A stretch of 64,000 bases of DNA. Origin: Sphingobium lactosutens. GTDB taxonomy: Bacteria > Pseudomonadota > Alphaproteobacteria > Sphingomonadales > Sphingomonadaceae. Where the stretch lies: positions 1-64,000 of the forward strand of contig NZ_QJQX01000036.1 of NCBI RefSeq assembly GCF_013393185.1, written 5' to 3'. Position 1 is the stretch's first letter. Each line of letters starts with the position of its first letter. Both the position numbers and the translations under genes were made by a program. The notes under the pieces were generated by a model. That model saw only the letters and a list, made by a program, of their open reading frames with translations. It did no database searches and was not told the DNA's origin. Below, one piece after another: positions 37,038 through 45,812 of this stretch.

Positions 37038-37757
37038 ATGGGCATCACCCGCAGCGTCATCTTTTCGGACATTGACGGACAAGCCTTTGAACATGTGACG
37101 GTTTTCGACGAATCCGACATAGGGACACGTCCTGGCATCCTGCTGTTTCCCAATGTCCTGGGCACGAAGGAAGCGGATTTCATCCGGGCGGAAATGGTCG
37201 CGGCGCTGGGCTATGTCGTGCTCGTCGTCGACATGTTCGGGCAGGGCAAGCGCACCACCCGCGCCGATCCCGATTCGGCGCGCTACATGAACGCGCTGAA
37301 CGCCGATCGCATGATATTGCGCGACCGGGTGAACGCCGCCCATACGCTGCTCAAGGGGCTGGACGGGGTCGATCCGGCGCGCACGGCGGCGATCGGCTTC
37401 TGCTTCGGTGGGCGCTGCGTCCTCGATCTCGCGCGGAGCGGCGCGGACATTGCGGGGGGCGTCAGCTTCCATGGGGTCTATCAGGCGCCGCCCTTCCCCA
37501 ATGCCGCCATAACCGCCAAGTTATTGATCTGCCATGGCTGGGACGATCCGATCGCCCCGCCCGACGCGACCGTCGCGCTGGCGAAGGAACTGACCGAGGC
37601 GGGCTGCGACTGGCAGATCCATGCCTATGGCGCGACCGGCCACGCCTTCACCGACGAATCGGTGAACATGCCGGAAAAGGGCCTGGCCTACAGCGCCGAC
37701 GCCGACCGGCGCAGCTTCAGGGCGATGGTCGATTTTCTGGGCGAATTGTTCGGATAA
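37038..37757 (+). CDS. Dienelactone hydrolase family protein
   Basis: Alpha/beta hydrolase of 239 residues. The Cys-His-Asp triad of the family is visible: nucleophile in IGFCFGGRCVLDLA, Asp in CHGWDDPIAPPDAT and His in YGATGHAFTDES. Cytoplasmic, with no signal peptide. Paralogues hydrolyse dienelactone in chlorocatechol degradation, but no catechol genes are nearby, so a general ester or lactone substrate is possible. A strong hairpin (37772-37801) follows. Confidence 0.88.
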   Translation: MGITRSVIFSDIDGQAFEHVTVFDESDIGTRPGILLFPNVLGTKEADFIRAEMVAALGYVVLVVDMFGQGKRTTRADPDSARYMNALNADRMILRDRVNAAHTLLKGLDGVDPARTAAIGFCFGGRCVLDLARSGADIAGGVSFHGVYQAPPFPNAAITAKLLICHGWDDPIAPPDATVALAKELTEAGCDWQIHAYGATGHAFTDESVNMPEKGLAYSADADRRSFRAMVDFLGELFG

Positions 37758-37771
37758 GTTGCAACTTCTGT

Positions 37772-37801
37772 TGGGGCCAGCCTTCGACAAGGCTGGCCCC
37801 A
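37772..37801. terminator. Perfect 13-bp hairpin between convergent genes
   Basis: TGGGGCCAGCCTT-CGAC-AAGGCTGGCCCCA. No T run follows on either side. It may terminate or protect the 3' ends of the convergent hydrolase and carboxypeptidase transcripts. Confidence 0.55.
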
Positions 37802-37815
37802 GCGGCGATATCACT

Positions 37816-38946
37816 TCAAATCTCGTCGATCATTTCCGCCAGCGCGGCAAGGCAATCCTTGCCCAGCTGGATCGATCGCGCCGGCGACCAGCCATAATCG
37901 GCGTCGGGCAGGTCGTCATTGTCCTTGAACGGCATTTCCAGCGTCATTGCCACCGCGCCGAAGCGTTCGGCCACCTGATTGGTCGACATGGAGAGGTTGG
38001 CCTTCCCCGCTGCCGCGACGGGATAGCCCAGCCGCGTCTGGAAATCGGGCGTCCGCGCGGCCAGCGTGTCGCGATAGCGATGATAGAGCCGGCTCTGCTT
38101 CTCGGTGATCGACGGGATGCCGTCGAAGCCCGCGATGAAGACGGCGGCGATCGCCTCGTCCCCATGCAGGTCCATCGCGAAGTCCACGCCCGTCGCATCC
38201 ATCGCATTGCGGACCAACAGCACTTCGGGACTCTTGTCGGCGGTCGGCTCGTGCCATTCGCGGTTCAGGTTCACGCCCGCCGCATTGGTGCGCAGATGAC
38301 CGCGACGGCTGCCGTCCGGGTTCATGTTGGGGACGAGATGGATGGTGGCCTTCTGCCGCAACAGGCGCGCGACGGCATCCTGCTCGTCGCAGAGCCGCTC
38401 CAGCGCGCCTTCCATCCACCATTCCGCCATCGATTCGCCCGGATGCTGGCGGGCATAGAGCCACACCTGCCTGGGACCGTCGCCGATGGTCAGCAGGTCG
38501 AGCGGCTGGCCGTCCAGCGTCAGGCCCAGCTCGCGATGGGCGACGCCCGGCTGGCTAGCCGCCCAGGCGATCAGGTCATGGTGGCGCTCCATCGAGTAAG
38601 GCGCGAAATAGGCGAGCCAGACGGCGTTGCTGTCGGGCGTCAGGCGAATTGTCAGCCTGCCGTCGGCATAGCTGGTGTCGGCCAGATACCAGTTCTCGCG
38701 ATCCTCGCTCGCCCGCGCGCTATAGCCCGGCCAGCCGTCGGGATAGGCGGAGCCGGCCCCGTTCACGATCGCCAGTTCCACCTCGCGCCCCGCCGCATTG
38801 GCGAGCCGGAAGTGGAACCATTGATAGAAGTCGCTCTGGTGATCGGTCACGATCTCCAGCTCGGCACGGACGCCGGCGGGCGTATCGGTGATGGAGAGGA
38901 CGCGAATATTGCCGCTGTCGAAGCCGCTGGAAATGCTGATGGTCAT
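37816..38946 (-). CDS. M14 zinc carboxypeptidase of the cytosolic (AGTPBP1-like) type
   Basis: A 376-residue metallopeptidase. The N-terminal beta-sandwich domain ([18 protein letters not shown] then FYQWFHFRL) precedes the M14 domain, an arrangement typical of cytosolic carboxypeptidases. Zinc ligands are in [16 protein letters not shown] and the [12 protein letters not shown] histidine. The substrate-binding segment is [20 protein letters not shown], and the catalytic glutamate is in [12 protein letters not shown]. No signal peptide. Physiological substrates in bacteria are unknown. Its start overlaps the stop of the upstream lipoprotein gene by 4 nt. Confidence 0.85.
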   Translation of the reverse strand: MTISISSGFDSGNIRVLSITDTPAGVRAELEIVTDHQSDFYQWFHFRLANAAGREVELAIVNGAGSAYPDGWPGYSARASEDRENWYLADTSYADGRLTIRLTPDSNAVWLAYFAPYSMERHHDLIAWAASQPGVAHRELGLTLDGQPLDLLTIGDGPRQVWLYARQHPGESMAEWWMEGALERLCDEQDAVARLLRQKATIHLVPNMNPDGSRRGHLRTNAAGVNLNREWHEPTADKSPEVLLVRNAMDATGVDFAMDLHGDEAIAAVFIAGFDGIPSITEKQSRLYHRYRDTLAARTPDFQTRLGYPVAAAGKANLSMSTNQVAERFGAVAMTLEMPFKDNDDLPDADYGWSPARSIQLGKDCLAALAEMIDEI

Positions 38947-39557
38947 TTGATGTTTATAGTGCGGCCCGATTCGCCCGGATAGCCCCCGATCAAAGCGGTA
39001 GCGAGTTTCTGCGCCGCCGTGGCGGGCTGCGCGGCGGGCGAACCCTGCTTTGCCTCGGTCGATGCGCGCCCTTCCCAGATGGCCGTCGAATCGGACCGGC
39101 GGCGAACCTGCACATGCAATTGGGTGGTCACGATATCCTTGGGCTTGCCCGACAGGTTGATGCCGACGCCCACGCCAAGCCCGCCGAAACTGCCGCCGCG
39201 ACGACCGCCACCGCTGCCGATCCCGCCACCCACGCCGACGCTGACCGGCTTGTCGCTGCTGCGGTCGATGCCGGACGGGCGGAAGCTGCGGCTGAAGCTG
39301 ACGAGCGCGACATAGTCGCTCTGCTTGCCGTCGTCCGGGGTGAAGCCGACCTGCTGGAAGGCCTGCGACACGGCCGAAGCATAGGTGCGAAATTCCAGGC
39401 TGACGTCCGGGTTTCCGGGCATTTCCTCGACCGCGAGCGAACCCGACCGCGCCGGATTGTCGATATGGAAGCGCGTCACCTCCACCGGCGGCGCGGCGGT
39501 CGCGCAGGCGGCAAGTGGCAGGGCGAGGCTGGCGGCGAGAATCAGGCGCTTCGACAT
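38943..39557 (-). CDS. DUF4136-family lipoprotein
   Basis: A 204-residue predicted outer-membrane or periplasmic lipoprotein. ATG 39557 gives [20 protein letters not shown] with a clear lipobox. The body contains [20 protein letters not shown] and a long glycine-rich stretch ([19 protein letters not shown]), features of DUF4136 proteins. Function unknown. It is translationally coupled (ATGA) to the carboxypeptidase downstream. Confidence 0.75.
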   Translation of the reverse strand: MSKRLILAASLALPLAACATAAPPVEVTRFHIDNPARSGSLAVEEMPGNPDVSLEFRTYASAVSQAFQQVGFTPDDGKQSDYVALVSFSRSFRPSGIDRSSDKPVSVGVGGGIGSGGGRRGGSFGGLGVGVGINLSGKPKDIVTTQLHVQVRRRSDSTAIWEGRASTEAKQGSPAAQPATAAQKLATALIGGYPGESGRTINIK

Positions 39558-39701
39558 GGGCTTACTCCAACGGGCATTTACCGATACACGGCGCGGAGGA
39601 CATAATCCCCTCCAACGCGTGAAGCCATCGTCTTGCTGCACGAAGGATGAACAGATGGCCATGCCTGCGGATGTTCGGGGGCAAAATCCGGCTCGCCGCC
39701 C

Positions 39702-39730
39702 TTGACTTTGGCCCGTCGCACCCATAGGGG
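39702..39730 (+). promoter_or_regulatory. Sigma-70-like promoter of rpmJ
   Basis: TTGACT (39702-39707), a 17-bp spacer and TAGGGG at 39725. The -10 is weak, but the position 50 bp before the rpmJ ATG fits. Confidence 0.4.
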
Positions 39731-39780
39731 CTGCGCTTCGATTTTTCGATCAAACCAAGATTCATCAAAGGCCGATTGCC

Positions 39781-39906
39781 ATGAAGATCCGCAACTCGCT
39801 CAAGTCGCTCAAGGGCCGCCACCGGGACAACCGCGTGATCCGTCGTCGCGGCCGCACCTACGTCATCAACAAGACCAACCGCCGCTTCAAGGCCCGCCAG
39901 GGCTAA
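39781..39906 (+). CDS. rpmJ: 50S ribosomal protein L36
   Basis: A 41-residue basic protein read directly: [20 protein letters not shown] followed by [20 protein letters not shown] and a final G. It binds 23S rRNA in the large subunit. This is the longer variant lacking the zinc-binding cysteines (C- form), as is usual in alphaproteobacteria. It is monocistronic, with a promoter-like element upstream and a strong terminator 55 bp downstream. Confidence 0.95.
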   Translation: MKIRNSLKSLKGRHRDNRVIRRRGRTYVINKTNRRFKARQG

Positions 39907-39961
39907 GCGACGGCAAGCCGCCTCTTTCGGGAGGCAGCGCCAGGATCTTGTATCCCGATCA

Positions 39962-39990
39962 GCGCCCGGTCATCGACCGGGCGCTTTTCT
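39962..39990 (+). terminator. Rho-independent terminator of rpmJ
   Basis: GCGCCCGGTC-ATC-GACCGGGCGC followed by TTTTCT. Confidence 0.92.
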
Positions 39991-40055
39991 GCGTGCGCGT
40001 GATGCAGATGAGCGAGGCGATTCGGCTGATTCAATCTCGGGGCGTGGCACCCCGC

Positions 40056-40129
40056 CCGTTCGCTTCGAGCGAAGTCGAGAAGTGGATAGCGTAACGCTTC
40101 CCGTTTCTCGACACGCTCGAAACGAACGG
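40056..40129. repeat. Palindromic repeat, family B copy 1
   Basis: CCGTTCGCTTCGAGCGAAG then TCGAGAAG on the left and TTTCTCGACACGCTCGAAA then CGAACGG on the right form a long imperfect palindrome, just downstream of pyk. Confidence 0.7.
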
Positions 40130-40140
40130 ACTGGGCCGAA

Positions 40141-41598
40141 TCACGCCTCTTCGCGGCCCTTGAGTTCGTCGCCGCGCACCGCCGCGACGTGCAGCACGTT
40201 GGTCGATCCCGGCGTGCCGAAGGGAACGCCGGCGAGCACCACGATCTTGCCGCCCTTGTCCGCCATGTGATGGCGCAGCGCCATGCGGCGGGCCTTGCCG
40301 ATCATCTCCTCGAACGTCCCGATATCCTTGGTGCGGATCGCATGGACGCCCCAGGTCAGGCCCAGCTTGCGCGCGGTGTCGGCCCGCGGCGTCAGCGCCA
40401 GGATCGGCGCGGAGGGCCGTTCGCGCGCGACGCGGCGCACCGTGCTGCCCGACGAGGTGAAGCAGGTGATGGCGCTCGCCCCCACGACCGAGACGATGCC
40501 GCCCGCCGCCTCGGCCAGCGCGTCGGCGGTGGTCGGGTCGGGCCGCGTCTCGGTATAGTGGAGCCGGCCGAAATAGCCCGGATCGCGCTCCACGCTGTGG
40601 GCGATGCTGTCCATCATCGCGACCGCCTCGACCGGCCAGTCGCCCGCCGCCGTCTCCGCCGACAGCATGATGGCGTCGGCGCCGTCATAGACCGCCGTGG
40701 CCACGTCCGACACTTCGGCACGGGTCGGCGAGGGCGACTTGATCATCGATTCGAGCATCTGGGTCGCGACCACCACCGGACGGCCCATGCGCCGCGCGGT
40801 GGCGACGATCTGCTTCTGGAGCGGCGGCACGGCCTGGGGCGGCAGCTCGACGCCCAGGTCGCCGCGCGCGACCATCACGCCGTCGGCCAGCTCGACAATC
40901 TCCTCCAGCCGCTGAACGGCGGAAGGCTTCTCGATCTTGGCCATCAGCGCACCATGGCCGCCCATCAGCTTGCGCGCCTCGGCCAGATCCTCGGGCCGCT
41001 GCACGAAGCTCAAAGCGATCCAGTCGCAGCCCTGCTCGACCGCGAAGCTCAGGTCGCGGCGGTCCTTGTCGGTCAGCGCAGGCACCGGCACCACCACGTC
41101 GGGCACGTTCACGCCCTTGCGGTTGGACAGGGTGCCGCCGACCTCGACGATGGTGTCGATCCGGTCTTCGCCGATCGCCTTCACCCGCAGCACCATCTTG
41201 CCATCGTCCAGCAGCAGCCGGGTTTCGGGCACCAGCGCCGCATAGATTTCGGGATGGGGCAGGTTCACGCGGCGCGCGTCGCCGGGGGTTTCATCCCGGT
41301 CGAGAATGAAGGGCGCGCCAGTCTCCAATATGGCCAGCCCCTTCTCGAACGTGCCGACGCGCAACTTTGGCCCCTGAAGGTCGCCAAGGATGGTGGTCGG
41401 CCGGTTGAATTCCTTTTCCAGCGCGCGGATGGAGGCGATGCGCGCGGCATGATCCTCATGCGCGCCATGGCTCATGTTGATGCGGAAGGCGTCGGCCCCT
41501 GCGACGAAAAGAGCCCGGATCATCTCGGGCGTATCGCTCGCAGGACCCAGGGTCGCGAGGATGCGAACCTTGCGCGAACGGGGCGGTAGTCGTGTCAT
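40141..41598 (-). CDS. pyk: Pyruvate kinase
   Basis: Converts phosphoenolpyruvate and ADP to pyruvate and ATP. Family motifs are RILATLGPASDTPEMI at the N-terminus, the active-site MAKIEKPSAVQRLEEIVELA then GVMVARGDLGVELPPQAVP, and DAIMLSAETAAGDWP. Length is 485 residues with the C-terminal allosteric-type domain. It is transcribed alone. The divergent DUF1244 gene starts about 100 bp away. Confidence 0.96.
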   Translation of the reverse strand: MTRLPPRSRKVRILATLGPASDTPEMIRALFVAGADAFRINMSHGAHEDHAARIASIRALEKEFNRPTTILGDLQGPKLRVGTFEKGLAILETGAPFILDRDETPGDARRVNLPHPEIYAALVPETRLLLDDGKMVLRVKAIGEDRIDTIVEVGGTLSNRKGVNVPDVVVPVPALTDKDRRDLSFAVEQGCDWIALSFVQRPEDLAEARKLMGGHGALMAKIEKPSAVQRLEEIVELADGVMVARGDLGVELPPQAVPPLQKQIVATARRMGRPVVVATQMLESMIKSPSPTRAEVSDVATAVYDGADAIMLSAETAAGDWPVEAVAMMDSIAHSVERDPGYFGRLHYTETRPDPTTADALAEAAGGIVSVVGASAITCFTSSGSTVRRVARERPSAPILALTPRADTARKLGLTWGVHAIRTKDIGTFEEMIGKARRMALRHHMADKGGKIVVLAGVPFGTPGSTNVLHVAAVRGDELKGREEA

Positions 41599-41702
41599 GT
41601 CTTCTCCTGGCCGTCATGATCGCTCCCGATCTTGTCAGGGCGTCGTTATGGGTTATCCGTGCTGCACGACAGGATGATGTAGATCAGCGAAAGGGATCGC
41701 CG

Positions 41703-42002
41703 ATGACCGATAACATACTCACGGATGCGGTTGCTGCAACCGCCTTCCGCCGTCTGGTGGCGCATTTGCAGCATCGGACCGACGTCCAGAATATCGACCT
41801 TATGGGCAGCGCGGGCTTCTGCCGCAATTGCCTGGCCGACTGGATCGCGCAAGCCGACGGCCAGCTGACGAAGGATCAGGCGCGCGAAATCATCCACGGC
41901 ATGCCCTTTTCCGACTGGAAAGCGCGCCATCAGGGCGAAGCAACGCCCGATCAGGTCGCGAAGATGCAGGAGAGTGTGGCGAAGAACGCGGACAATCATT
42001 AG
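41703..42002 (+). CDS. DUF1244 family protein
   Basis: A 99-residue cytoplasmic protein with the family core [19 protein letters not shown], whose paired cysteines (CxxC) suggest metal or redox binding, then [16 protein letters not shown]. The family is restricted largely to proteobacteria and has no assigned function. GAAAGGGATCG lies before the ATG. It is followed 77 bp later by the GapR-like gene. Confidence 0.85.
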   Translation: MTDNILTDAVAATAFRRLVAHLQHRTDVQNIDLMGSAGFCRNCLADWIAQADGQLTKDQAREIIHGMPFSDWKARHQGEATPDQVAKMQESVAKNADNH

Positions 42003-42079
42003 AGGCGTCCGCCAGCCTGATTCATTTCGGCCGATTCATCTCGACCGATTCACATTTTCACCCTCATATGGAGATCCCC

Positions 42080-42322
42080 ATGAGCGAACCCAATGTCGCC
42101 GCCGATCAGCTACGCCTCTTCATCGAGCGCATCGAGCGCCTGGAAGAGGAAAAGAAGGGTATCGGCGACGATATCAAAGACGTCTATCTGGAAGCCAAGG
42201 CCAACGGCTATGACGGCAAGATCATGCGCCAGATCGTCCGCCTGCGGAAGATGCAGCCCCATGACCGTCAGGAAATGGAAGCCATCCTGCAGACCTACCT
42301 GTCCGCTCTGGGCATGGAGTAA
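42080..42322 (+). CDS. DUF2312/GapR-family DNA-binding protein
   Basis: An 80-residue helical protein. [20 protein letters not shown] then [20 protein letters not shown] is the DUF2312 signature. Caulobacter GapR of this family binds overtwisted DNA ahead of replication and transcription and is a nucleoid-associated protein. The ATG at 42080 has GGAG upstream. The ATG 12 nt earlier would place that GGAG inside the gene. The basic [20 protein letters not shown] helix is the likely DNA-contacting part. Confidence 0.88.
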   Translation: MSEPNVAADQLRLFIERIERLEEEKKGIGDDIKDVYLEAKANGYDGKIMRQIVRLRKMQPHDRQEMEAILQTYLSALGME

Positions 42323-42336
42323 CACCTGCCCCGAAC

Positions 42337-42362
42337 GCGCCGCCCTTGTCGAAGGGCGGCGC
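42337..42362 (+). terminator. GC-rich hairpin after the GapR-like gene
   Basis: GCGCCGCCCTT-GTCG-AAGGGCGGCGC, perfect 11-bp stem without a T run. Confidence 0.5.
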
Positions 42363-42403
42363 GCGGGGTAGCCCGAACAGGTCTTAACGGAGAGGAAAGC
42401 CCC

Positions 42404-42730
42404 ATGTCCGAGATCATCGTCAGCACCACCAGCCGTCTGGAAGGAAAGCCCGCGAAGGAATATCTCGGCATCGTCACGGGCGAAGTGATCGTGGGCGCCA
42501 ACCTGTTCCGCGACCTGTTCGCCAGCGTGCGCGACATCGTCGGCGGCCGGTCGGGCGCCTATGAGGATGTGCTCCAGCGCGCCCGCGAGCAGGCCATTTC
42601 GGAAATGCGTACCCGCGCCGCGACCATGGGCGCCAATGCCGTGGTCGGCGTCGACCTCGACTATGAGGTGATCGGGTCGAACGGGTCGATGCTGATGGTG
42701 TCGGCTTCGGGCACGGCCATCCTCTATTGA
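42404..42730 (+). CDS. YbjQ family (UPF0145) protein
   Basis: A 108-residue protein of the YbjQ fold: [20 protein letters not shown] then [20 protein letters not shown] and [17 protein letters not shown]. Homologues form pentamers and are annotated as possible heavy-metal binders, without established function. Its stop overlaps the TTG start of the acetyltransferase (TTGA), so the two are coupled. Confidence 0.88.
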   Translation: MSEIIVSTTSRLEGKPAKEYLGIVTGEVIVGANLFRDLFASVRDIVGGRSGAYEDVLQRAREQAISEMRTRAATMGANAVVGVDLDYEVIGSNGSMLMVSASGTAILY

Positions 42731-43221
42731 CCATCCGCATCCGTCCCGCAGAGGCCGGTGACGCCGCATCCTGCGCGACGATCTATGCCCCCTATGTGAC
42801 GGACGGCTGGGTCAGCTTCGAAACCGACCCGCCCGATGCCGCCGACATGGCGCGGCGCATCGCCGATCATGGCGCATCGCATGGCTGGCTGGTCGCCGAA
42901 GCCGAAGATGGCCGGATCGCGGGCTATGCCTATGGCAGCGCGCATCGCACCCGCGCCGCCTATGCGACCTCCGCCGATGTCGCGATCTATGTGGATGCGG
43001 CTTTTGCCCGTCAAGGCGTGGGCCGCGCGCTCTACGCGGCGCTGTTCCCGATATTGAAGGATCGCGGTATCCATGCCGTCTTCGCCGGCATCGCCCAGCC
43101 CAATGAGGCCAGCGTCGCGCTGCATGAGGCGATGGGCTTCACTCCCATCGGCATCTATCGCGAGGTCGGGTGGAAGATGGGCGGCTGGCGCGATGTCGGC
43201 TGGTGGCAGAGATTGCTCTGA
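42727..43221 (+). CDS. GNAT acetyltransferase, phosphinothricin/MnaT-like
   Basis: A 164-residue N-acetyltransferase. The N-terminus [20 protein letters not shown] then [17 protein letters not shown] matches the Pat/Bar/YncA group. The acetyl-CoA loop is [19 protein letters not shown], followed by [20 protein letters not shown] and [14 protein letters not shown]. Probable substrates are methionine sulfone/sulfoximine-type amino acids; actual herbicide resistance is not implied. The start is TTG 42727. Confidence 0.85.
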   Translation: MTIRIRPAEAGDAASCATIYAPYVTDGWVSFETDPPDAADMARRIADHGASHGWLVAEAEDGRIAGYAYGSAHRTRAAYATSADVAIYVDAAFARQGVGRALYAALFPILKDRGIHAVFAGIAQPNEASVALHEAMGFTPIGIYREVGWKMGGWRDVGWWQRLL

Positions 43222-43293
43222 AGGTTGCTCTTGGGGCAGGCGCTGGTGTAAGGGCGCCCATCACATTCAACCGGCAGATAAGAATTCAGGACC

Positions 43294-44037
43294 ATGGCAG
43301 GCCATTCCAAATTCAAGAACATCATGCATCGCAAGGGCGCGCAGGACAAGAAGCGCTCGTCGATGTTCTCCAAGCTCAGCCGCGAAATCACCGTCGCGGC
43401 CAAGATGGGCATGCCCGACCCGGACATGAACCCGCGCCTGCGTCTGGCGATCAACGCCGCCAAGGCCCAGTCGATGCCCAAGGACAATATCCAGCGCGCG
43501 ATCGACAAGGCCGCGGGCGGCGACATGGAGAATTATGAGGAAGTGCGCTATGAGGGCTACGGCCCAGGCGGCACCGCCATCATCGTGGAAGCGCTGACCG
43601 ACAACCGCAACCGCACCGCCACCAATGTCCGCACCGCCTTCGCCAAGAATGGCGGCAATCTCGGCTCGTCGGGCGCGGTGAGCCATGGCTTCGACCGTCT
43701 TGGCCTCATCACCTATCCGGCCAGCGCGGGCGATGCGGACGCCGTGTTCGAGGCGGCGCTGGAAGCGGGCGCGGACGATGTGTCCTCGAACGAGGACGAG
43801 CATGAGATCTGGACCGCGATGGACGCGCTCCACGAAGTCGCCAAGGCGCTGGAAGCCAAGATCGGCGCGGCCGATGCGGCCAAGCTCGCCTGGCGGCCCA
43901 CCACCACCGTCGAAGTCGACGAAAGCAACGCCGCGACCCTGCTCAAGCTGGTCGACGTGCTGGAAGATGATGACGACGTCCAGACCGTCTGGGGCAATTA
44001 TGAAATGTCCGACGAGGTGATGGAGAAGCTGGGCTAA
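43294..44037 (+). CDS. YebC/PmpR-family protein
   Basis: A 247-residue YebC-family factor ([20 protein letters not shown] at the N-terminus, then [20 protein letters not shown]). Members were described as DNA-binding regulators of quorum sensing or ruvC-linked genes and more recently as translation factors relieving proline-associated stalling. Its position just before ruvC is the common arrangement. A family B repeat separates the two genes. Confidence 0.93.
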   Translation: MAGHSKFKNIMHRKGAQDKKRSSMFSKLSREITVAAKMGMPDPDMNPRLRLAINAAKAQSMPKDNIQRAIDKAAGGDMENYEEVRYEGYGPGGTAIIVEALTDNRNRTATNVRTAFAKNGGNLGSSGAVSHGFDRLGLITYPASAGDADAVFEAALEAGADDVSSNEDEHEIWTAMDALHEVAKALEAKIGAADAAKLAWRPTTTVEVDESNAATLLKLVDVLEDDDDVQTVWGNYEMSDEVMEKLG

Positions 44038-44049
44038 GATGCCCGACAA

Positions 44050-44117
44050 CCGTTCGTGTCGAGCGAAGTCGAGACACGGTAGCGCAAGCGCTTCTCGACT
44101 CCCCTCGAAGCGAACGG
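44050..44117. repeat. Palindromic repeat, family B copy 2
   Basis: CCGTTCGTGTCGAGCGAAG then TCGAGA on the left and CTTCTCGACTCCCCTCGAAG then CGAACGG on the right, with GCGCAAGCGC in the middle. It lies between yebC-like gene and ruvC. Confidence 0.7.
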
Positions 44118-44127
44118 AACCTGTTCC

Positions 44128-44619
44128 ATGATCCTCCTCGGACTCGACCCCGGCCTTGGCACCACCGGCTGGGGGCTTATCGCCGCCGACGGCAACCGGC
44201 TGACCCATATCGGCAATGGCCAGATCAAGACCGACAGCGCCATGTCGCTGGCCACGCGGCTGCTGGCGCTCGACCTGGCGTTGACCGACCTCATCCTCGA
44301 ACACCGGCCCGATGGCGCGGCGGTCGAAGAGGTGTTCGTCAATGTGAACCCGCAATCGACGCTGAAACTGGGTCAGGCGCGCGGCGTCGTGCTGCTGGCC
44401 GCGTCGCGGTCGGGCATGGAGGTGGGCGAATATGCCGCCCGCCTCGTCAAGAAATCGGTGGTCGGCGTCGGCAATGCGTCCAAGGAGCAGGTCCACGCCA
44501 TGGTGTCGCGCCTGCTGCCGGGGGCGAAGATCGCCGGACCGGACGCGGCCGACGCGCTGGCTGTCGCCATCACTCACGCCCATCATCTGGCGAGCGCGCG
44601 GCGAATCCCGCACAAATGA
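44128..44619 (+). CDS. ruvC: Crossover junction endodeoxyribonuclease RuvC
   Basis: Resolves Holliday junctions. [19 protein letters not shown] contains the first catalytic aspartate, [20 protein letters not shown] the acidic residue and substrate loop, and [19 protein letters not shown] the C-terminal D/H cluster. Length is 163 residues. ruvA and ruvB do not follow; the next genes are on the other strand. Confidence 0.95.
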   Translation: MILLGLDPGLGTTGWGLIAADGNRLTHIGNGQIKTDSAMSLATRLLALDLALTDLILEHRPDGAAVEEVFVNVNPQSTLKLGQARGVVLLAASRSGMEVGEYAARLVKKSVVGVGNASKEQVHAMVSRLLPGAKIAGPDAADALAVAITHAHHLASARRIPHK

Positions 44620-44621
44620 AA

Positions 44622-44646
44622 AGGGGCGGATCGCTCCGCCCTCTTT
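44622..44646 (+). terminator. Rho-independent terminator of ruvC
   Basis: GGGCGGA-TCGC-TCCGCCC followed by TCTTT, shared with the convergent DUF2218 gene end. Confidence 0.75.
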
Positions 44647-44666
44647 CCGCACTTCGACTTGCCCGT

Positions 44667-44945
44667 TTATTTCCAGTCGAACGGCAGCGGCGCCTCGCGA
44701 AAGGCGAAGCGGTCGAGATGGTCGGCGACCACCTGCTTGAACCGCTCGACATCGACGTCGGCGTTCGGCTCCAGCGCCACGACCAGCGCCTCCGGCTGCG
44801 CTTCCATCCGGATCGGCCCCATGGGAAAGGCGATCTCGCCCTTCTCTGGGTCGAAAGTCACATCGAACTTGTGGCTCCAATGTTTGCAGAGCTGCTGGAG
44901 ATAGCGGCTGCCATTGGTGGTCGGGACGGTTGCGGTCAGGGTCAT
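44667..44945 (-). CDS. DUF2218 family protein
   Basis: A 92-residue cytoplasmic protein: LQQLCKHWSHKFDVTFDPEK then GEIAFPMGPIRMEAQPEALV and an FDW motif at the C-terminus. DUF2218 proteins often accompany transport or siderophore-related genes, but no function is known. Its ATG is 3 nt after the padR stop, so it belongs to the PadR operon. Confidence 0.82.
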   Translation of the reverse strand: MTLTATVPTTNGSRYLQQLCKHWSHKFDVTFDPEKGEIAFPMGPIRMEAQPEALVVALEPNADVDVERFKQVVADHLDRFAFREAPLPFDWK

Positions 44946-44948
44946 GGG

Positions 44949-45617
44949 TTATAGCCTTTCGATCTTGACGACGGCTTCGTCGATCAGGGCGGCGACGTCG
45001 AACATGGTCTGGTTATCCGCCCCTTCCTTTTCAAGCCGTTGCTGGATGGCGAAGCGCAGATTGTGCATCGCGCGGCGCACCGGGCCGCCATCGACCCGCT
45101 CCGCCTTGCGGGCGAGATGGGACAGGCGTTCCAGCGCCATGTCGAGCGCGTCCTTGCGCTCCCCGATCTGGGCGCGACCGGCATCGGTGATGGCGAAGCG
45201 CTTGCGGCTGCCTTCGCTCGGTTCTTCGGCGATCAGGTCCATTTCCGACAAGAGGGTCAGCGTCGGATAGACGACGCCGGGGCTGGGCGCATAGGCCTCG
45301 CCCGACAGCGCCTCGATCGCGCGGATCAGTTCATAGCCATGGCGCGGTTCGTCGGCGATCAGCTTGAGCAGGATCAGGCGCAGCGCGTCATTGTCGAACA
45401 GGCGACGGCGGCCACCGCCCCGGCCACCACCACCCATGCCGCCCCGGCCACCGCCACGGGGGCCGTCTTCGCCAAAGGGATCGCCGCCGCCGAACGGCCC
45501 GCCACGACCACGGCCGAAGCCGTCGGGACCAGCGAAACGGCCATGACCGGCATGGGCGCCATGTGGGTGATGATGACCGCGATGGCGGCCGTGGAAATTA
45601 TGGGGGAATCGCATCAT
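44949..45617 (-). CDS. PadR-family transcriptional regulator
   Basis: Repressor-like protein of about 222 residues. A His/Gly/Arg-rich N-terminal extension (HGRHRGHHHPHGAHAGHGRF then a GGGRGG tract, about 70 residues) precedes the PadR winged helix (LILLKLIADEPRHGYELIRA; VYPTLTLLSEMDLIAEEPSE) and a C-terminal helix. The extension is not part of a standard PadR protein; its histidines could bind metal. I prefer ATG 45617 because the predicted promoter leaves almost no leader for the ATG at 45638. ATG 45629 is also possible. It is probably autoregulated and regulates the DUF2218 gene. Confidence 0.82.
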   Translation of the reverse strand: MMRFPHNFHGRHRGHHHPHGAHAGHGRFAGPDGFGRGRGGPFGGGDPFGEDGPRGGGRGGMGGGGRGGGRRRLFDNDALRLILLKLIADEPRHGYELIRAIEALSGEAYAPSPGVVYPTLTLLSEMDLIAEEPSEGSRKRFAITDAGRAQIGERKDALDMALERLSHLARKAERVDGGPVRRAMHNLRFAIQQRLEKEGADNQTMFDVAALIDEAVVKIERL

Positions 45618-45644
45618 TGAGTCTTTCATATATGTCATGATGCT

Positions 45645-45694
45645 TTGCGATATATCTTAGAAATGAAAAACGTCAAGAGTTGCGATATATCTTT
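45645..45694 (-). promoter_or_regulatory. padR promoter with two operator copies
   Basis: TTGCGATATATCTT occurs twice in the same orientation (45645-45658 and 45680-45693, 35 bp apart). On the minus strand a -35 TTGACG (45676-45671) and -10 TATATC (45654-45649, 16-bp spacer) overlap the first copy. Each copy holds the palindrome GATATATC. Confidence 0.7.
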
Positions 45695-45812
45695 TTATAT
45701 CGTTGGAGCGGGTGGTGAAGTGAAGATTTGGCGCGGGCGCTCGCTTGCGGCCAGAAATTGTCGCCCAGGAGGCGACCATTTCCACATCCCGAAATCGGTC
45801 ACGCCTGAGCTA

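Noticed and set aside
42727..43221. Calling the acetyltransferase a phosphinothricin resistance gene (bar/pat)
   Set aside because: Similarity is to the wider MnaT/YncA group found in many bacteria; resistance cannot be inferred.
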